In this document: in pieces, positions 36,299-45,061 of the stretch
Layout: each line of letters starts with the position of its first letter
Position numbering within the stretch: position 1 is the stretch's first letter
Source of the DNA: UBA7328 sp965247965
GTDB lineage: Bacteria; Bacteroidota; Bacteroidia; Chitinophagales; Saprospiraceae
DNA length: 64,000 bases
Assembly (NCBI GenBank): GCA_965247965.1
Contig: OZ252053.1
Span: forward strand, 1,612,001-1,676,000
Direction of reading: 5' to 3'
Translations under genes and position numbers: made by a program
Notes under the pieces: model-generated
The model's database searches: none
What the model was told of the DNA's origin: nothing
Seen by the model: the letters and a program-made list of their open reading frames with translations, nothing else

Positions 36299-38056
36299 AT
36301 GAAAAGTAAAAATCTTATAAAATATACATTAGCTACAATCCTTGTAGCAATTCTATCATTCAATTGCTCGGAATCTTTTCTTGACTTCCAACCCACGGGT
36401 GTGATTTCGGGCGATGATTTAACCGACCCTACTAGCGTAGAAGGCTTGGTCACTGCTGCCTATGCGTCTTTGGGAAATGATAATTTGCTCAATGGTCCTT
36501 ATCAGGATCTTTGGCCACTTGGAACCAGCCGATCTGATGACGGTTATAAAGGTGGTGGAAGTATTAGAGATGTGGGTCAGTGGAATGATACAGAAGTATT
36601 TACACTAAATACACCTAATAACTTTGGTGCTGCATCAATGTGGCGGGTTCTTTATGATGGTGTATCACGAATTAATGAGGCAATGAGGCGTCTCAATGCT
36701 GTAGACAATGCCGCTTTTCAAGCAGAAATTGGAGTCAGCACGGCACAACGCCTTGCCGAAATGAGATTCATCCGGGGTCATTTTAATTTCATATTGAAGA
36801 AATTGTACAAATTTCCGGTATTTCTCAATGAGACTGTTGAAAAAGCGGATGCGGTCGACGTAGGAAATCGCGTTCTTAGCGACCAAGAAGGTTGGGCCAA
36901 TATAGCCGATGAATTCAGGGCTGGGGTATCTACACTTCCAGATTTTCAAGAGGCAGAGGGTCGGCCTACCAAGAATGCTGCAAGATGTTATTTGGCCAAA
37001 ATTTTATTATACAAAGCTTATGTGCAGGACGACAATTATCAGGTGACGAGTATCAATCAAGGTGAATTGCAAGAAGCTCTTTCACTCATAGAAACTGTAG
37101 AGGCGACCGGGGAGTATGGTTTGCATGACGAGTTTGGCAAAAACTTCCTTTGGGAATATGAAAGCCAAATTGAGTCGGTCTGGGCTATTATGCGATCCGT
37201 TGCAGATGGCTCTCCAGAAGGTGGAAGAGGTAATCTTTCTACGGGACTTAACTCTTCATTTGGACCCGGCTACGGATGCTGTTCTTTTAATCATGCGAGC
37301 AATAACCTGGCAAATGCATTTAAGACAGATGCGGATGGTTTGCCCATATTTGATGGTTTTAACGATCCTTCATCACCTCAAATATTAGAACAACCGGATC
37401 TGATAGCCAACAATATGGATCTGCGAATCGCTCATACATTTGGGGTTCCGGGTATAACGTTTAAGTACGATCCGAATAGAATATTCACGAAGTCCTATGC
37501 CCGGATACCTGGTATCTACGGCCATCTCCTTGGTATGAAAGACCAGGAATTACCTTCATGTCCATGTTTCAGACAGTATACAGCTTTCTTTATGATCGCT
37601 AGGAATACGGACCAGATCCGATGGGCTGAAGTCCTGCTGTGGAAAGCGGAAATATTGATTGAACTAGGACGTCAGGACGAAGCTCTTCCGATCATCAACA
37701 GTATCAGAAGAAGAGCCGCCAACAGTACAGCTTGGATCAACTTCCCCGATGGCTCAACTACTGGAACGTGGGTGATTGGAGAATATACAACCATGGGTGA
37801 TCAGGATCGCGCAAGACAAATATTACGCAAAGAATATAGACTCGAGTTCGCATTTGAATCCAAAAGATTCTTTGAACTCGTTAGATGGGGAATAACGAAA
37901 GAGGTGATGGATGAATACTTTGATATTGAAAGAGTAAGAAGACCGCATCTTATTAGCGCTGACTTCACATCTGGAAGAGATGAATATCTCGCTATACCGG
38001 AGGCGGAGATTGGCGTAAGCCAGGGATTGTATGTGCAGAATCCTGGGTACAATTGA
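36299..38056 (+). CDS. susD: SusD/RagB-type lipoprotein (SusD2)
   Basis: This 585-residue paralogue of SusD1 carries a lipobox Cys23 (ILSFNCSESFLD), TSVEGLVTAAYAS, EMRFIRGHFNFILKKLY, NAARCYLAKILLYKA and the C-terminal ESKRFFELVRWG and SQGLYVQNPGYN. Compared with SusD1 it lacks a short loop before TFKYDPNR (GNGPFERG in SusD1). It would bind the same or a related glycan as SusC2's partner. A strong terminator follows. Confidence 0.95.
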   Translation: MKSKNLIKYTLATILVAILSFNCSESFLDFQPTGVISGDDLTDPTSVEGLVTAAYASLGNDNLLNGPYQDLWPLGTSRSDDGYKGGGSIRDVGQWNDTEVFTLNTPNNFGAASMWRVLYDGVSRINEAMRRLNAVDNAAFQAEIGVSTAQRLAEMRFIRGHFNFILKKLYKFPVFLNETVEKADAVDVGNRVLSDQEGWANIADEFRAGVSTLPDFQEAEGRPTKNAARCYLAKILLYKAYVQDDNYQVTSINQGELQEALSLIETVEATGEYGLHDEFGKNFLWEYESQIESVWAIMRSVADGSPEGGRGNLSTGLNSSFGPGYGCCSFNHASNNLANAFKTDADGLPIFDGFNDPSSPQILEQPDLIANNMDLRIAHTFGVPGITFKYDPNRIFTKSYARIPGIYGHLLGMKDQELPSCPCFRQYTAFFMIARNTDQIRWAEVLLWKAEILIELGRQDEALPIINSIRRRAANSTAWINFPDGSTTGTWVIGEYTTMGDQDRARQILRKEYRLEFAFESKRFFELVRWGITKEVMDEYFDIERVRRPHLISADFTSGRDEYLAIPEAEIGVSQGLYVQNPGYN

Positions 38057-38202
38057 TTTGGCAATTGCAATTTCAATGACAATGGCAATTTCAATTTGGT
38101 TGAGGTTGCCATTGTTGTTTTTAGTCGGAGTGATGGAGTGATGGAGTAATGGAGTATGAATTAGTAGGCTAAAAAACATAACTCTTTTCATAAAACAACT
38201 TT

Positions 38203-38244
38203 ATCGGACTTGTCCCGGATTTGGGGCAAGTCCGATTTTTTTTT
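38203..38244 (+). terminator. Rho-independent terminator of susCD2
   Basis: ATCGGACTTGTCCC pairs with GGGGCAAGTCCGAT (38223-38236) over 14 positions with one G-T pair, followed by nine T. The same hairpin at 19665/21312 has been split by IS110. The 146 bp between stop and hairpin also match those after the fusion relic at 19502. Confidence 0.93.
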
Positions 38245-38374
38245 GGGGATATTGCCAAAAACGGAGTATTGGAATATCTTAAAAGGAAACAACTAAACCT
38301 CACGCGGCTAAACCGCAAGATTGTTTATTCCCCGACGATTTTGTCAACGATTTTTGAAGGTAAATTTATTTTAG

Positions 38375-39808
38375 TCATTTGAATCGAAAGTCGAGTTTAA
38401 AGTCAAATAGCCAGGGTATTTTGGGATTAATTCCCTCCTGTTCCAGGATGCGAGGTAAGTTTCGGTAATGTTTTTCGATATCAAGGTTTAGATAATCCCG
38501 ATAGTAGGTGACAATGATGGTGTCGTCCTTGACTCTGAGATCGCCTTCCATATTGGTGAGGATTTGGGTAGCTGTATGATTAGCTGTCCATTGTTTGTAA
38601 GGATCAGGGAGTTTGTTTTTCAATTGATGTGTAGCTGCTTGTGCCATAAGAGCAAGACTTTGTTTGCCATACCGGATGTTGAGATTAAAGGTAGAGGCAC
38701 GATTCCAACCCATATCTCCTTCAAAATTGAAAAACTCCTCAATAGTCCAACGTTTGGGATAGTTTTGAGTGAGTAATTGGACTACGTTATTATCCACAGT
38801 GGACAAGAAAGCTTTGTAGGAGTAACGTTGGGGTATTTCTCCTGTTCGTTGTACAATAAGTTTAAAAGGATGTGGACATGCTTTCAATTTATAATCAGTT
38901 TGCCCAATGGCATATCCTGCCCAGAGGTGCTTATAGTCCAATGAATTAAAACATTCAACAACACTTTTGGTATTAGGGACTGCCAAGAGAAGATCCATTT
39001 CGGTATTGTCAACAATGTGGTTTAATATATCGACCGTAAAATGTTCTTTATCGGCCATTATCAATGCTTTTTCAACTCCTGATTGTTTCAATAAGTCTAA
39101 CAATTGTAAGGTGGCCTTTGAGCATGATTTGCCACTTGATCCAATGGTAAAAACCAATGGCTGTCCAGTTAATGCATCGTTGCAAAAGAAGGTCTGTAAC
39201 ATTTTATGGGCAGGCTCTGAAGGTCTTTTTTTCTTCTTGGGCATAATGCGCTGCGTGGACGATCGAATACGATGTGGATCGATAGCAAGTATATTTTGTG
39301 GATCATAATGTCCTTGGAGATTTCTGAGCTGCCTTAATGTCACTTGAAGGGATTCATATTCGGCCACCGTATGGCGGTCGAGTAAGTCATGAATGGTTTC
39401 GTCAGTAACCAAAAAGGACAATCCATTTGCCAGGGCAAAACCTTGATTGCACAAAGCATTTCTTTTCCTGACTCTGTTTTGACAAATTGCTGCTTCATTG
39501 ACTAATTGTAGGCCAATACGTGCAGAAAGGTTATGATCTTCGGACTTATTGAAAAGTCCACAGAGCAAGTCCCAGGCTCCAAGTCGTAGATATTCCGGTA
39601 TCAATAACCAGAGACCCAAATGAGTGCCCGATACCTTTCGAGCTAACATTTCTCGTATGAACCGTTCATTGTTCTGTTCGGTAACCACGATCTTCTTTTT
39701 TACCCTCTTGGTCTGCTGGGCAGTAACAGGTATTGGCTTTTGACTATCAGGATTTAGCTTATGGAGTTTTTTTTTGAAGACCATATTCCTGAATAGTCCG
39801 TTCCACAC
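38375..39808 (-). CDS. Transposase ORFB (DDE-type), read by frameshift from ORFA
   Basis: This frame of about 477 residues holds a DDE-like catalytic domain: Asp in AIDPHRIRSSTQR, Asp in ALIMADKEHFTVDIL, and Glu in KRWTIEEFFNFEGDMGWN. The residues before about 20 overlap the end of ORFA in another frame, and there is no good start codon context. It is most likely made only as an ORFA-ORFB fusion through the A9 run at about 39768-39776. Family not identified with confidence. Confidence 0.82.
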   Translation of the reverse strand: MWNGLFRNMVFKKKLHKLNPDSQKPIPVTAQQTKRVKKKIVVTEQNNERFIREMLARKVSGTHLGLWLLIPEYLRLGAWDLLCGLFNKSEDHNLSARIGLQLVNEAAICQNRVRKRNALCNQGFALANGLSFLVTDETIHDLLDRHTVAEYESLQVTLRQLRNLQGHYDPQNILAIDPHRIRSSTQRIMPKKKKRPSEPAHKMLQTFFCNDALTGQPLVFTIGSSGKSCSKATLQLLDLLKQSGVEKALIMADKEHFTVDILNHIVDNTEMDLLLAVPNTKSVVECFNSLDYKHLWAGYAIGQTDYKLKACPHPFKLIVQRTGEIPQRYSYKAFLSTVDNNVVQLLTQNYPKRWTIEEFFNFEGDMGWNRASTFNLNIRYGKQSLALMAQAATHQLKNKLPDPYKQWTANHTATQILTNMEGDLRVKDDTIIVTYYRDYLNLDIEKHYRNLPRILEQEGINPKIPWLFDFKLDFRFK

Positions 39809-40169
39809 TACGTTTACTGATTTTGATCCCCTGTTGGTTAAGCTTTTGGGCGATCACATCACTATTGGCTCGCGGATCGAGAAAACGATGTCTGATTATC
39901 TGGTGAATGACCCGGTCAGAACGGACAGTATTTTTCTTTGGGCCTCTTTTCTGATTGATCAGAGCTTCCATTCCGTCTTCCTTGAACTTGTTCAACAATT
40001 GGTAATACCGTTGTTCTGTATAACCATACTTTTTGATGCTTTTTTTTACACCTTGACCGAAGGCTCCCTCTACGATCATCAAAAATTTTAGGGAAGCAGA
40101 ATCATCGGATTTAATATTGAGTTTTTCGAGGTTTAGATCGGGAAGTTTCTGATGTTTATTCTTTGCCAT
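39759..40169 (-). CDS. Transposase ORFA (helix-turn-helix)
   Basis: This 136-residue protein contains two HTH-like segments: GVKKSIKKYGYTEQRYYQLL and NSDVIAQKLNQQGIKISKRS followed by VERTIQEYGLQ. It ends just past a run of nine A. It would bind the element ends. It starts at 40169 near the right inverted repeat and overlaps ORFB by 50 bp. Confidence 0.85.
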   Translation of the reverse strand: MAKNKHQKLPDLNLEKLNIKSDDSASLKFLMIVEGAFGQGVKKSIKKYGYTEQRYYQLLNKFKEDGMEALINQKRGPKKNTVRSDRVIHQIIRHRFLDPRANSDVIAQKLNQQGIKISKRSVERTIQEYGLQKKTP

Positions 40170-40404
40170 AAGTACTAAAATTAAATATGGCGTAAAATAA
40201 TAATATGAGGTGTATTTACAAAGCGAACTCGTAGCTAATTTGCCCTATTCCAGAATAGAAGCTTATTAAATGGCAAATTAACAAACAGTTAACCGCCATA
40301 TATTATTTTAGTATTTAAATTGTTATCTTAGCAGTGTCAGTAATCAGCGGACTGAGAATATTAAAATAATTGGATAGTAGAAAATCGTTGACGATTTTGT
40401 CGGG

Positions 40405-40753
40405 ACAGGCTGTGTATTTGAACATCTTCGTAATCGTAATAAACGCATAAACGCATAAACGATTCAACCTGCCCGCCGAAGCTTTAGCGCAGGCAGGCGC
40501 ATAAACGGAAAAATTATGCCAAAGGCATCCCTATGGGACAAAATGATTAATCCTTTAATTATGCAAAAGATTGTTTAAAAAACCTGTCCGTCCGACAAGG
40601 CGGGCAAGCTTTTAGGAAACTCTTATAACACAACATATTGAGCGAATGGCCCGGGACTCATGACCAAATGTCCTTAGATAGTGTTTGAATCTTGCCTTTT
40701 TGCCGCTTTACATATATCATGCTAAATTCGTACAACTATATTCTCAACAACTT
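40405..40753. other. Intergenic region with octamers and GC-rich palindromes
   Basis: Three ATAAACG-containing octamers lie at 40438-40461, with another ATAAACG at 40501. Between them is a palindrome with arms CCTGCCCGCC and GGCAGG around AAGCTTTAGCG, a type common between Bacteroidota genes. GTCCGTCCGACAAGGCGGGC near 40588 is another GC-rich block. No gene is seen. Confidence 0.6.
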
Positions 40754-43700
40754 ATGAGTTATATCCGTCTTTTTCTCGGTATGCTTTTCGCAACTGCCGT
40801 GATCTCAGGGTGTGCAGACAAATTCGCAAAGCAGGCCCTGACAGATGCGTCCTTACCCGATAAGATCGATTTCAACTTCCATGTCAAACCCATACTTTCA
40901 GATCGCTGTTATAAGTGCCACGGGCCCGATGACAAAGCCCGCAAAGCAGACTTGAGGCTTGACCTGAAAGAGGTGGCCTTTGCCAAATTGAAAGAATCTC
41001 GCGGACGCGCCTTGGTCAAGGGAAATATCGGCAGAAGTGTGGCCTGGAAAAGGATTACCTCGCATGATCCGGATTTCAGGATGCCGCCGCCTGAATCCAA
41101 CCTAAACCTTTCAGCCAAAGAAAAGGCTATGATCACCAAATGGATCGAGCAGGGGGCGGAATGGAAGCAACATTGGGCTTTTATTCCGCCCACGACACCT
41201 GAAATCCCTGAAATAGAGGGTCAACAAAGCCATAATCCGATTGACAATTTTGTCTTGGCCAAACTGAAAGAACAAGGTTTGAGTCCCTCACCTGAAGCTA
41301 ATAAAGAACGGTTGATCAAAAGGGTAACCGTTGATCTGACCGGCCTGCCTCCAACACTTAAAGAAATAGATGACTTTCTCTCTGATGAATCTGATCAAGC
41401 CTATGAAAGGCTGGTGGATCGGCTATTACACACCGATGCACATGCTGAACGCATGGCCATGGAATGGCTGGACGTGGCACGATATGCAGATTCTCAAGGG
41501 ATGCACGGGGATATGGAGCGGTATCACTGGCCCTGGAGAGACTGGGTGATAAACGCATTTAAAAAGAATATGCCTTATGACGATTTTATTACTGCCCAGA
41601 TTGCCGGCGATTTATTGCCCGATGCTACAAGAGAAGAGAAACTGGCTACAGCATTCCATCGGAACCATCCTGTCACTGCTGAGGGGGGAACCATAAATGA
41701 AGAATTCAGGCAGAAGTATGTTCAGGATCGTACCAACACCACGGCTACGGCTTTTCTTGGCTTGACTTTGGAATGTGCGACCTGCCACGATCATAAATTC
41801 GATCCGATCTCCCAAAAAGAATATTACCAGATGTCTGCCTTCTTTAATAATCTGCATGAACTCGGCATGGTTGCTGAGGGAGGCGGCTCCTCGGGCCCTG
41901 TGCTGTTGCTGCCCGACCCTGAAAGCGAAGAAGAACTGGTCAGATTGGGTATCCGGATCGATGAGACTATGGCCCAACTTGAACTCACCAGATCCGAGGT
42001 GGCCCGGACTAAAAATTTTATTGAATCTATACAAAACCCGGCGATTAATCCCCCTACCCCAGTTGGTGTCTATCCCTTCGAATCTGTCCGACCGCAAAAG
42101 ATAATATTCACTGCTCATGCTCATGCCAACAGCACAGTGAAACTCTGGGCACGCAGACTCCTTGCCAACAACCCGGTAAAACTAATTGTGGATGAAAACC
42201 CCAAATCGGTGGCATGTGGAGAACCCGGCTAGTACCGGGAAGATTTGGTAATGCATTGCGACTGAAGGAAGAGTACGATCTGGTTTTGCTGAAAGAAGGA
42301 GGCAATTTTGAGGTTAATCAGCCTTTTGCAGCTGGTGGCTGGATATTTACCGAAAAAGAAGGAGAGCTTCAGACCATCATGGGCACATCGGGGGACGTTA
42401 ATACATTCTGGAGAGGCTGGGATTTGCTGTTGGATAGTTTGAATCGTCCTTCCGTACAGATGACCAGCTACTGGCCTCACAATTATATGCAGATCACGGC
42501 GGAAGTTTCCATTGCCAAAGCCCGATGGCACCATGTTTTCTTTACCTACGATGGCTCAGGCAGCGCCAGGGGACTCCGGTTGTACGTCAACGGTAAAAAA
42601 ATTAGAAGCACTACCGATAACGACAACCTGTATCGGACCCTTCTTCACGAATGGGAACCATTCCAGGATTGGCCTGAAAGACCAGTCATCGTTGGAAGAA
42701 GCGGTCGTTACTGGAGGGGAGAAAACGCCGTGTTTGCGGGCCGTATTGATGATCTCATGATGTTTAATAAATATCTCACGCCACTTGAAGTGAAGGCAGT
42801 GTCTCAGGTGGGAGACATTTTCACTGCTGGCAACCACAATCCGGAAAGTCCCGGGTCATCTCCGGATGAGAGGAATTGGAATGAACACGACTATCTGGAT
42901 CATTATTTAAGTCGAAACCATTCGGGTTTCCAACGTCTTACCAAAGAATTGCAAATTCTGGTTGGCAAAAAACTGAGCATCATGGAGAACGTAGGGGAGA
43001 TCATGGTGATGGAGGATATGCCAGAACCCAGAAAAACATATATTCTCGATCGCGGTCAGTACGATTCCCAGATGGAAGAAGTCGAACCAGGTACACCGCA
43101 AAAGGTACTGGCTTTTGGGGAAGATTTGCCCAAAAACCGGCTGGGCCTGTCCCGGTGGTTGGTGGACAAAAAGAACCCGCTCACCGCCAGGGTAACTGTG
43201 AATCGTTATTGGCAAATGATCTTTGGAAGGGGAATAGTAGAGACCGCTCATGATTTTGGTACCCAGGGGGCTCTGCCAACCCATCCGGAATTATTGGATT
43301 GGCTGGCCATTCATTTTATCGAATCAGGCTTGCCCCGTACCGATCCCGGTTATGCGCATATGCATCAACTCTAACTTAACATATATGACAATTAACAATG
43401 TAAAAAGAATTGACTACCTGTGTTTTAACCTAATATTTGGGAATCTAACCATAGAACAAAAGTGCAGGAAAATTCAAAGTTCTTCACTATGTGGCAGTCC
43501 AATGTTTGCCTGTATAATGTTAATAATCAAAAGAATACATATTCATAAATAAAATATAAGTTAAACTAAGGTTGATGCCAATGCGGTTATGCGGGAGAGC
43601 GTCGGGGTTGGGATCTCCGAAAATTATTGAAGACTATGGTCTTATCAGCTACCTATCGGCAATCCTCGGTTGCTACTCCCAAACACCTGAACGGCGATGC

Positions 43701-44349
43701 AAAGAATCTCTATTTGGCACGTGGTCCAAGCTACCGCCTGCCAGCCGAAATGATCCGGGACAACGCCCTGGCGGCAAGCGGTCTTCTAACACAAAAAGTG
43801 GGTGGAGTAAGCGCCAAACCTTACCAACCAGAGGGTGTATGGAGCTTTGGCAGCAGTGGTTCTTATCAGGTTGATTCTGGTGACAATCTCTATCGCCGGA
43901 GTATGTACACCTTTATCCGTAGAACCAGCCCCCATCCAGCCATGATTGCGTTCGATGCGCCCAATCGGTCGGTGTGCATTGTCAAAAGAGAAAACACCAA
44001 CACCCCCCTGCAGGCCCTGGTGTTACTCAACGACCCCCAATTTGTCGAAGCTTCCAGGGTCTTAGCGGAGCGGATGCAGAAAGAAGGGGGAGATGCGTTG
44101 GAAGATCAAACCCGATACGCATTTAGGCTTGTAACTGGAAGGCAACCTTCATCGCCTGAGCTTGATCTGCTGATAGAACAGTACCAAGACCAGACCAAAA
44201 GATTCGAGGAGGATCCGAAGAGTGCCTTGGATTTGCTCAAGGTAGGAGAATATGTCTTTGATAAGAACCTGGATGAAAGGCATACCGCCGCCTTAGCTAT
44301 GGTAGCCAGCACTATATTTAATCATGACGAGGCTTATATGAAGCGGTGA
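40754..44349 (+). pseudogene. PSCyt1-DUF1549-LamG-DUF1553 protein, broken copy
   Basis: The gene starts with a lipoprotein signal (Cys20) and a heme motif CYKCH (Cys52). Next come the DUF1549 region (RVTVDLTGLPPTLKEID, ATCHDHKFDPISQKEYY), a LamG/concanavalin-like domain (WHHVFFTYDGSG) and DUF1553 (NRLGLSRWLVD, TARVTVNRYWQMIFGRGIVE, VLSATYRQSS). It is a paralogue of 49280-52681 along its whole length. It is broken twice: a frameshift at about 42215-42235, and a 228-bp element (43357-43584) that brings a TAA five codons in. A DUF1501 partner is missing downstream, unlike the other two copies. The original length would be about 1120 residues. Confidence 0.9.
43357..43584. mobile_element. 228-bp small element with 9-bp duplication
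   Basis: GGTTATGCG occurs at 43348-43356 and 43585-43593. The insert ends are inverted repeats: CATATGCATCAACTCTAAC at the left, and GCATTGGCATCAACCTTAG as the reverse of the right. The paralogue at 51901 has a single GGTTATGCG followed directly by the same downstream sequence, so it serves as an empty site. The interior is A/T-rich and non-coding. The duplication could be 8 or 9 bp because the last G is shared with the repeat. Confidence 0.85.
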
Positions 44350-44394
44350 ATTTGTGGATTGGTGAATTTGTTGATTGGTTGATTGGTTGATTGG

Positions 44395-44619
44395 TGAGGC
44401 CCCTCCGAAAAGTATGTTTATGAAATAGAAACAAGAGTATAGCAAAATTAAATTTGGCTCTCCCGCCACCCCGACCCTAAAGGGAGTCCTCCCGCCAGGA
44501 ATTATAACGATCTTTGTGGGCAGGCTCCCCTTTAGGGGCCGGGGGTGCGCGATGGCAATTCTTATGACGAAATTTAATTTGCTCACTTTTAGCTCGTTAT
44601 ACTTTTCGGAGGGGCCTCA
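44395..44619. repeat. 225-bp hairpin element with perfect 21-bp inverted ends
   Basis: The ends 44395-44415 (beginning TGAGGCCCCTCC) and 44599-44619 are exact complements over 21 bp. A second pair (CAAAATTAAATTTGG / CGAAATTTAATTTG) lies inside, and the centre (44461-44550) is the GC-rich palindrome also found at 6231-6308. The whole can fold into a nested hairpin. No exact target duplication is seen; ATTGGTGA and ATCGGTGA on the two sides differ by one base and overlap the repeat. Confidence 0.8.
44461..44550. repeat. GC-rich palindromic intergenic repeat (copy 2)
   Basis: It contains CCCTAAAGGGAGTCCTCCCG and CTCCCCTTTAGGGG as opposing arms. On the reverse strand it aligns with 6231-6308. 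Confidence 0.6.
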
Positions 44620-44701
44620 TCGGTGAATAGGTATTTGATAAGAGCTTCACAACCTGGACAAGCCAGAATCAAACAGGGCATTTTTATCAACCACAATATC
44701 A

Positions 44702-44728
44702 ATAACTCGTGCCGCGTTACGCGGTATC
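44702..44728. repeat. 27-nt palindromic repeat
   Basis: This is identical to the copies at 23600 and 32650, but in an unrelated flank. Confidence 0.75.
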
Positions 44729-45061
44729 AATCAAAACCTCAATAGAGAAACCGTGGACATTTTTGATTTTGATTTTGATTGTCATTTTGATTGATATTCG
44801 CAAACTTGGCAAAACCAATCAAGACAATTTGTTAGCCATTTTTGGCAAACATATTTTTGGTAAGGTACTAAAAGTGCACTCTCCTGCCTAATCGATAAAT
44901 TTCATATTCCCAATCCCCAATTTTTGGTTTTTTTGTGAGGGGAAGATTCTTGAAGAGAGCGTCATGACGAAGCTATAAAGCTTGTATAACAGACGGTGGA
45001 ATTCTTGAAAAAAACGTTTGAAACAACAATCAACAAAGAAATATGGTAATTTTATTTTATA

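Larger units (their letters stand above)
32038..38056 (+). repeat. Tandem duplication, unit 2 (susC2-susD2)
   Basis: This is the partner of 22989-29021, offset by about 9,050 bp. It preserves the same order of relics, leader, susC and susD, but lacks the 224-bp element and has octamer arrays instead at 32259-32364. Confidence 0.85.
38331..40404 (-). mobile_element. Two-ORF insertion sequence with frameshift site (about 2.07 kb)
   Basis: Imperfect inverted repeats of about 26 bp, CCCGACGATTTTGTCAACGA at the left and CCCGACAAAATCGTCAACGA on the reverse of the right end, enclose two overlapping minus-strand genes. The overlap contains a run of nine A in the sense strand, consistent with ORFA-ORFB fusion by slippage. 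No clear target duplication is seen. I cannot name the family. Confidence 0.78.
44350..45061. other. Gap between the broken and intact DUF1553 genes
   Basis: It holds three copies of TTGATTGG (44371-44394), a 225-bp hairpin element (44395-44619), a 27-nt palindrome (44702-44728) and otherwise unstructured A/T-rich sequence. No gene is seen. A promoter for 45062 must lie in the last 300 bp but is not recognisable. Confidence 0.65.
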
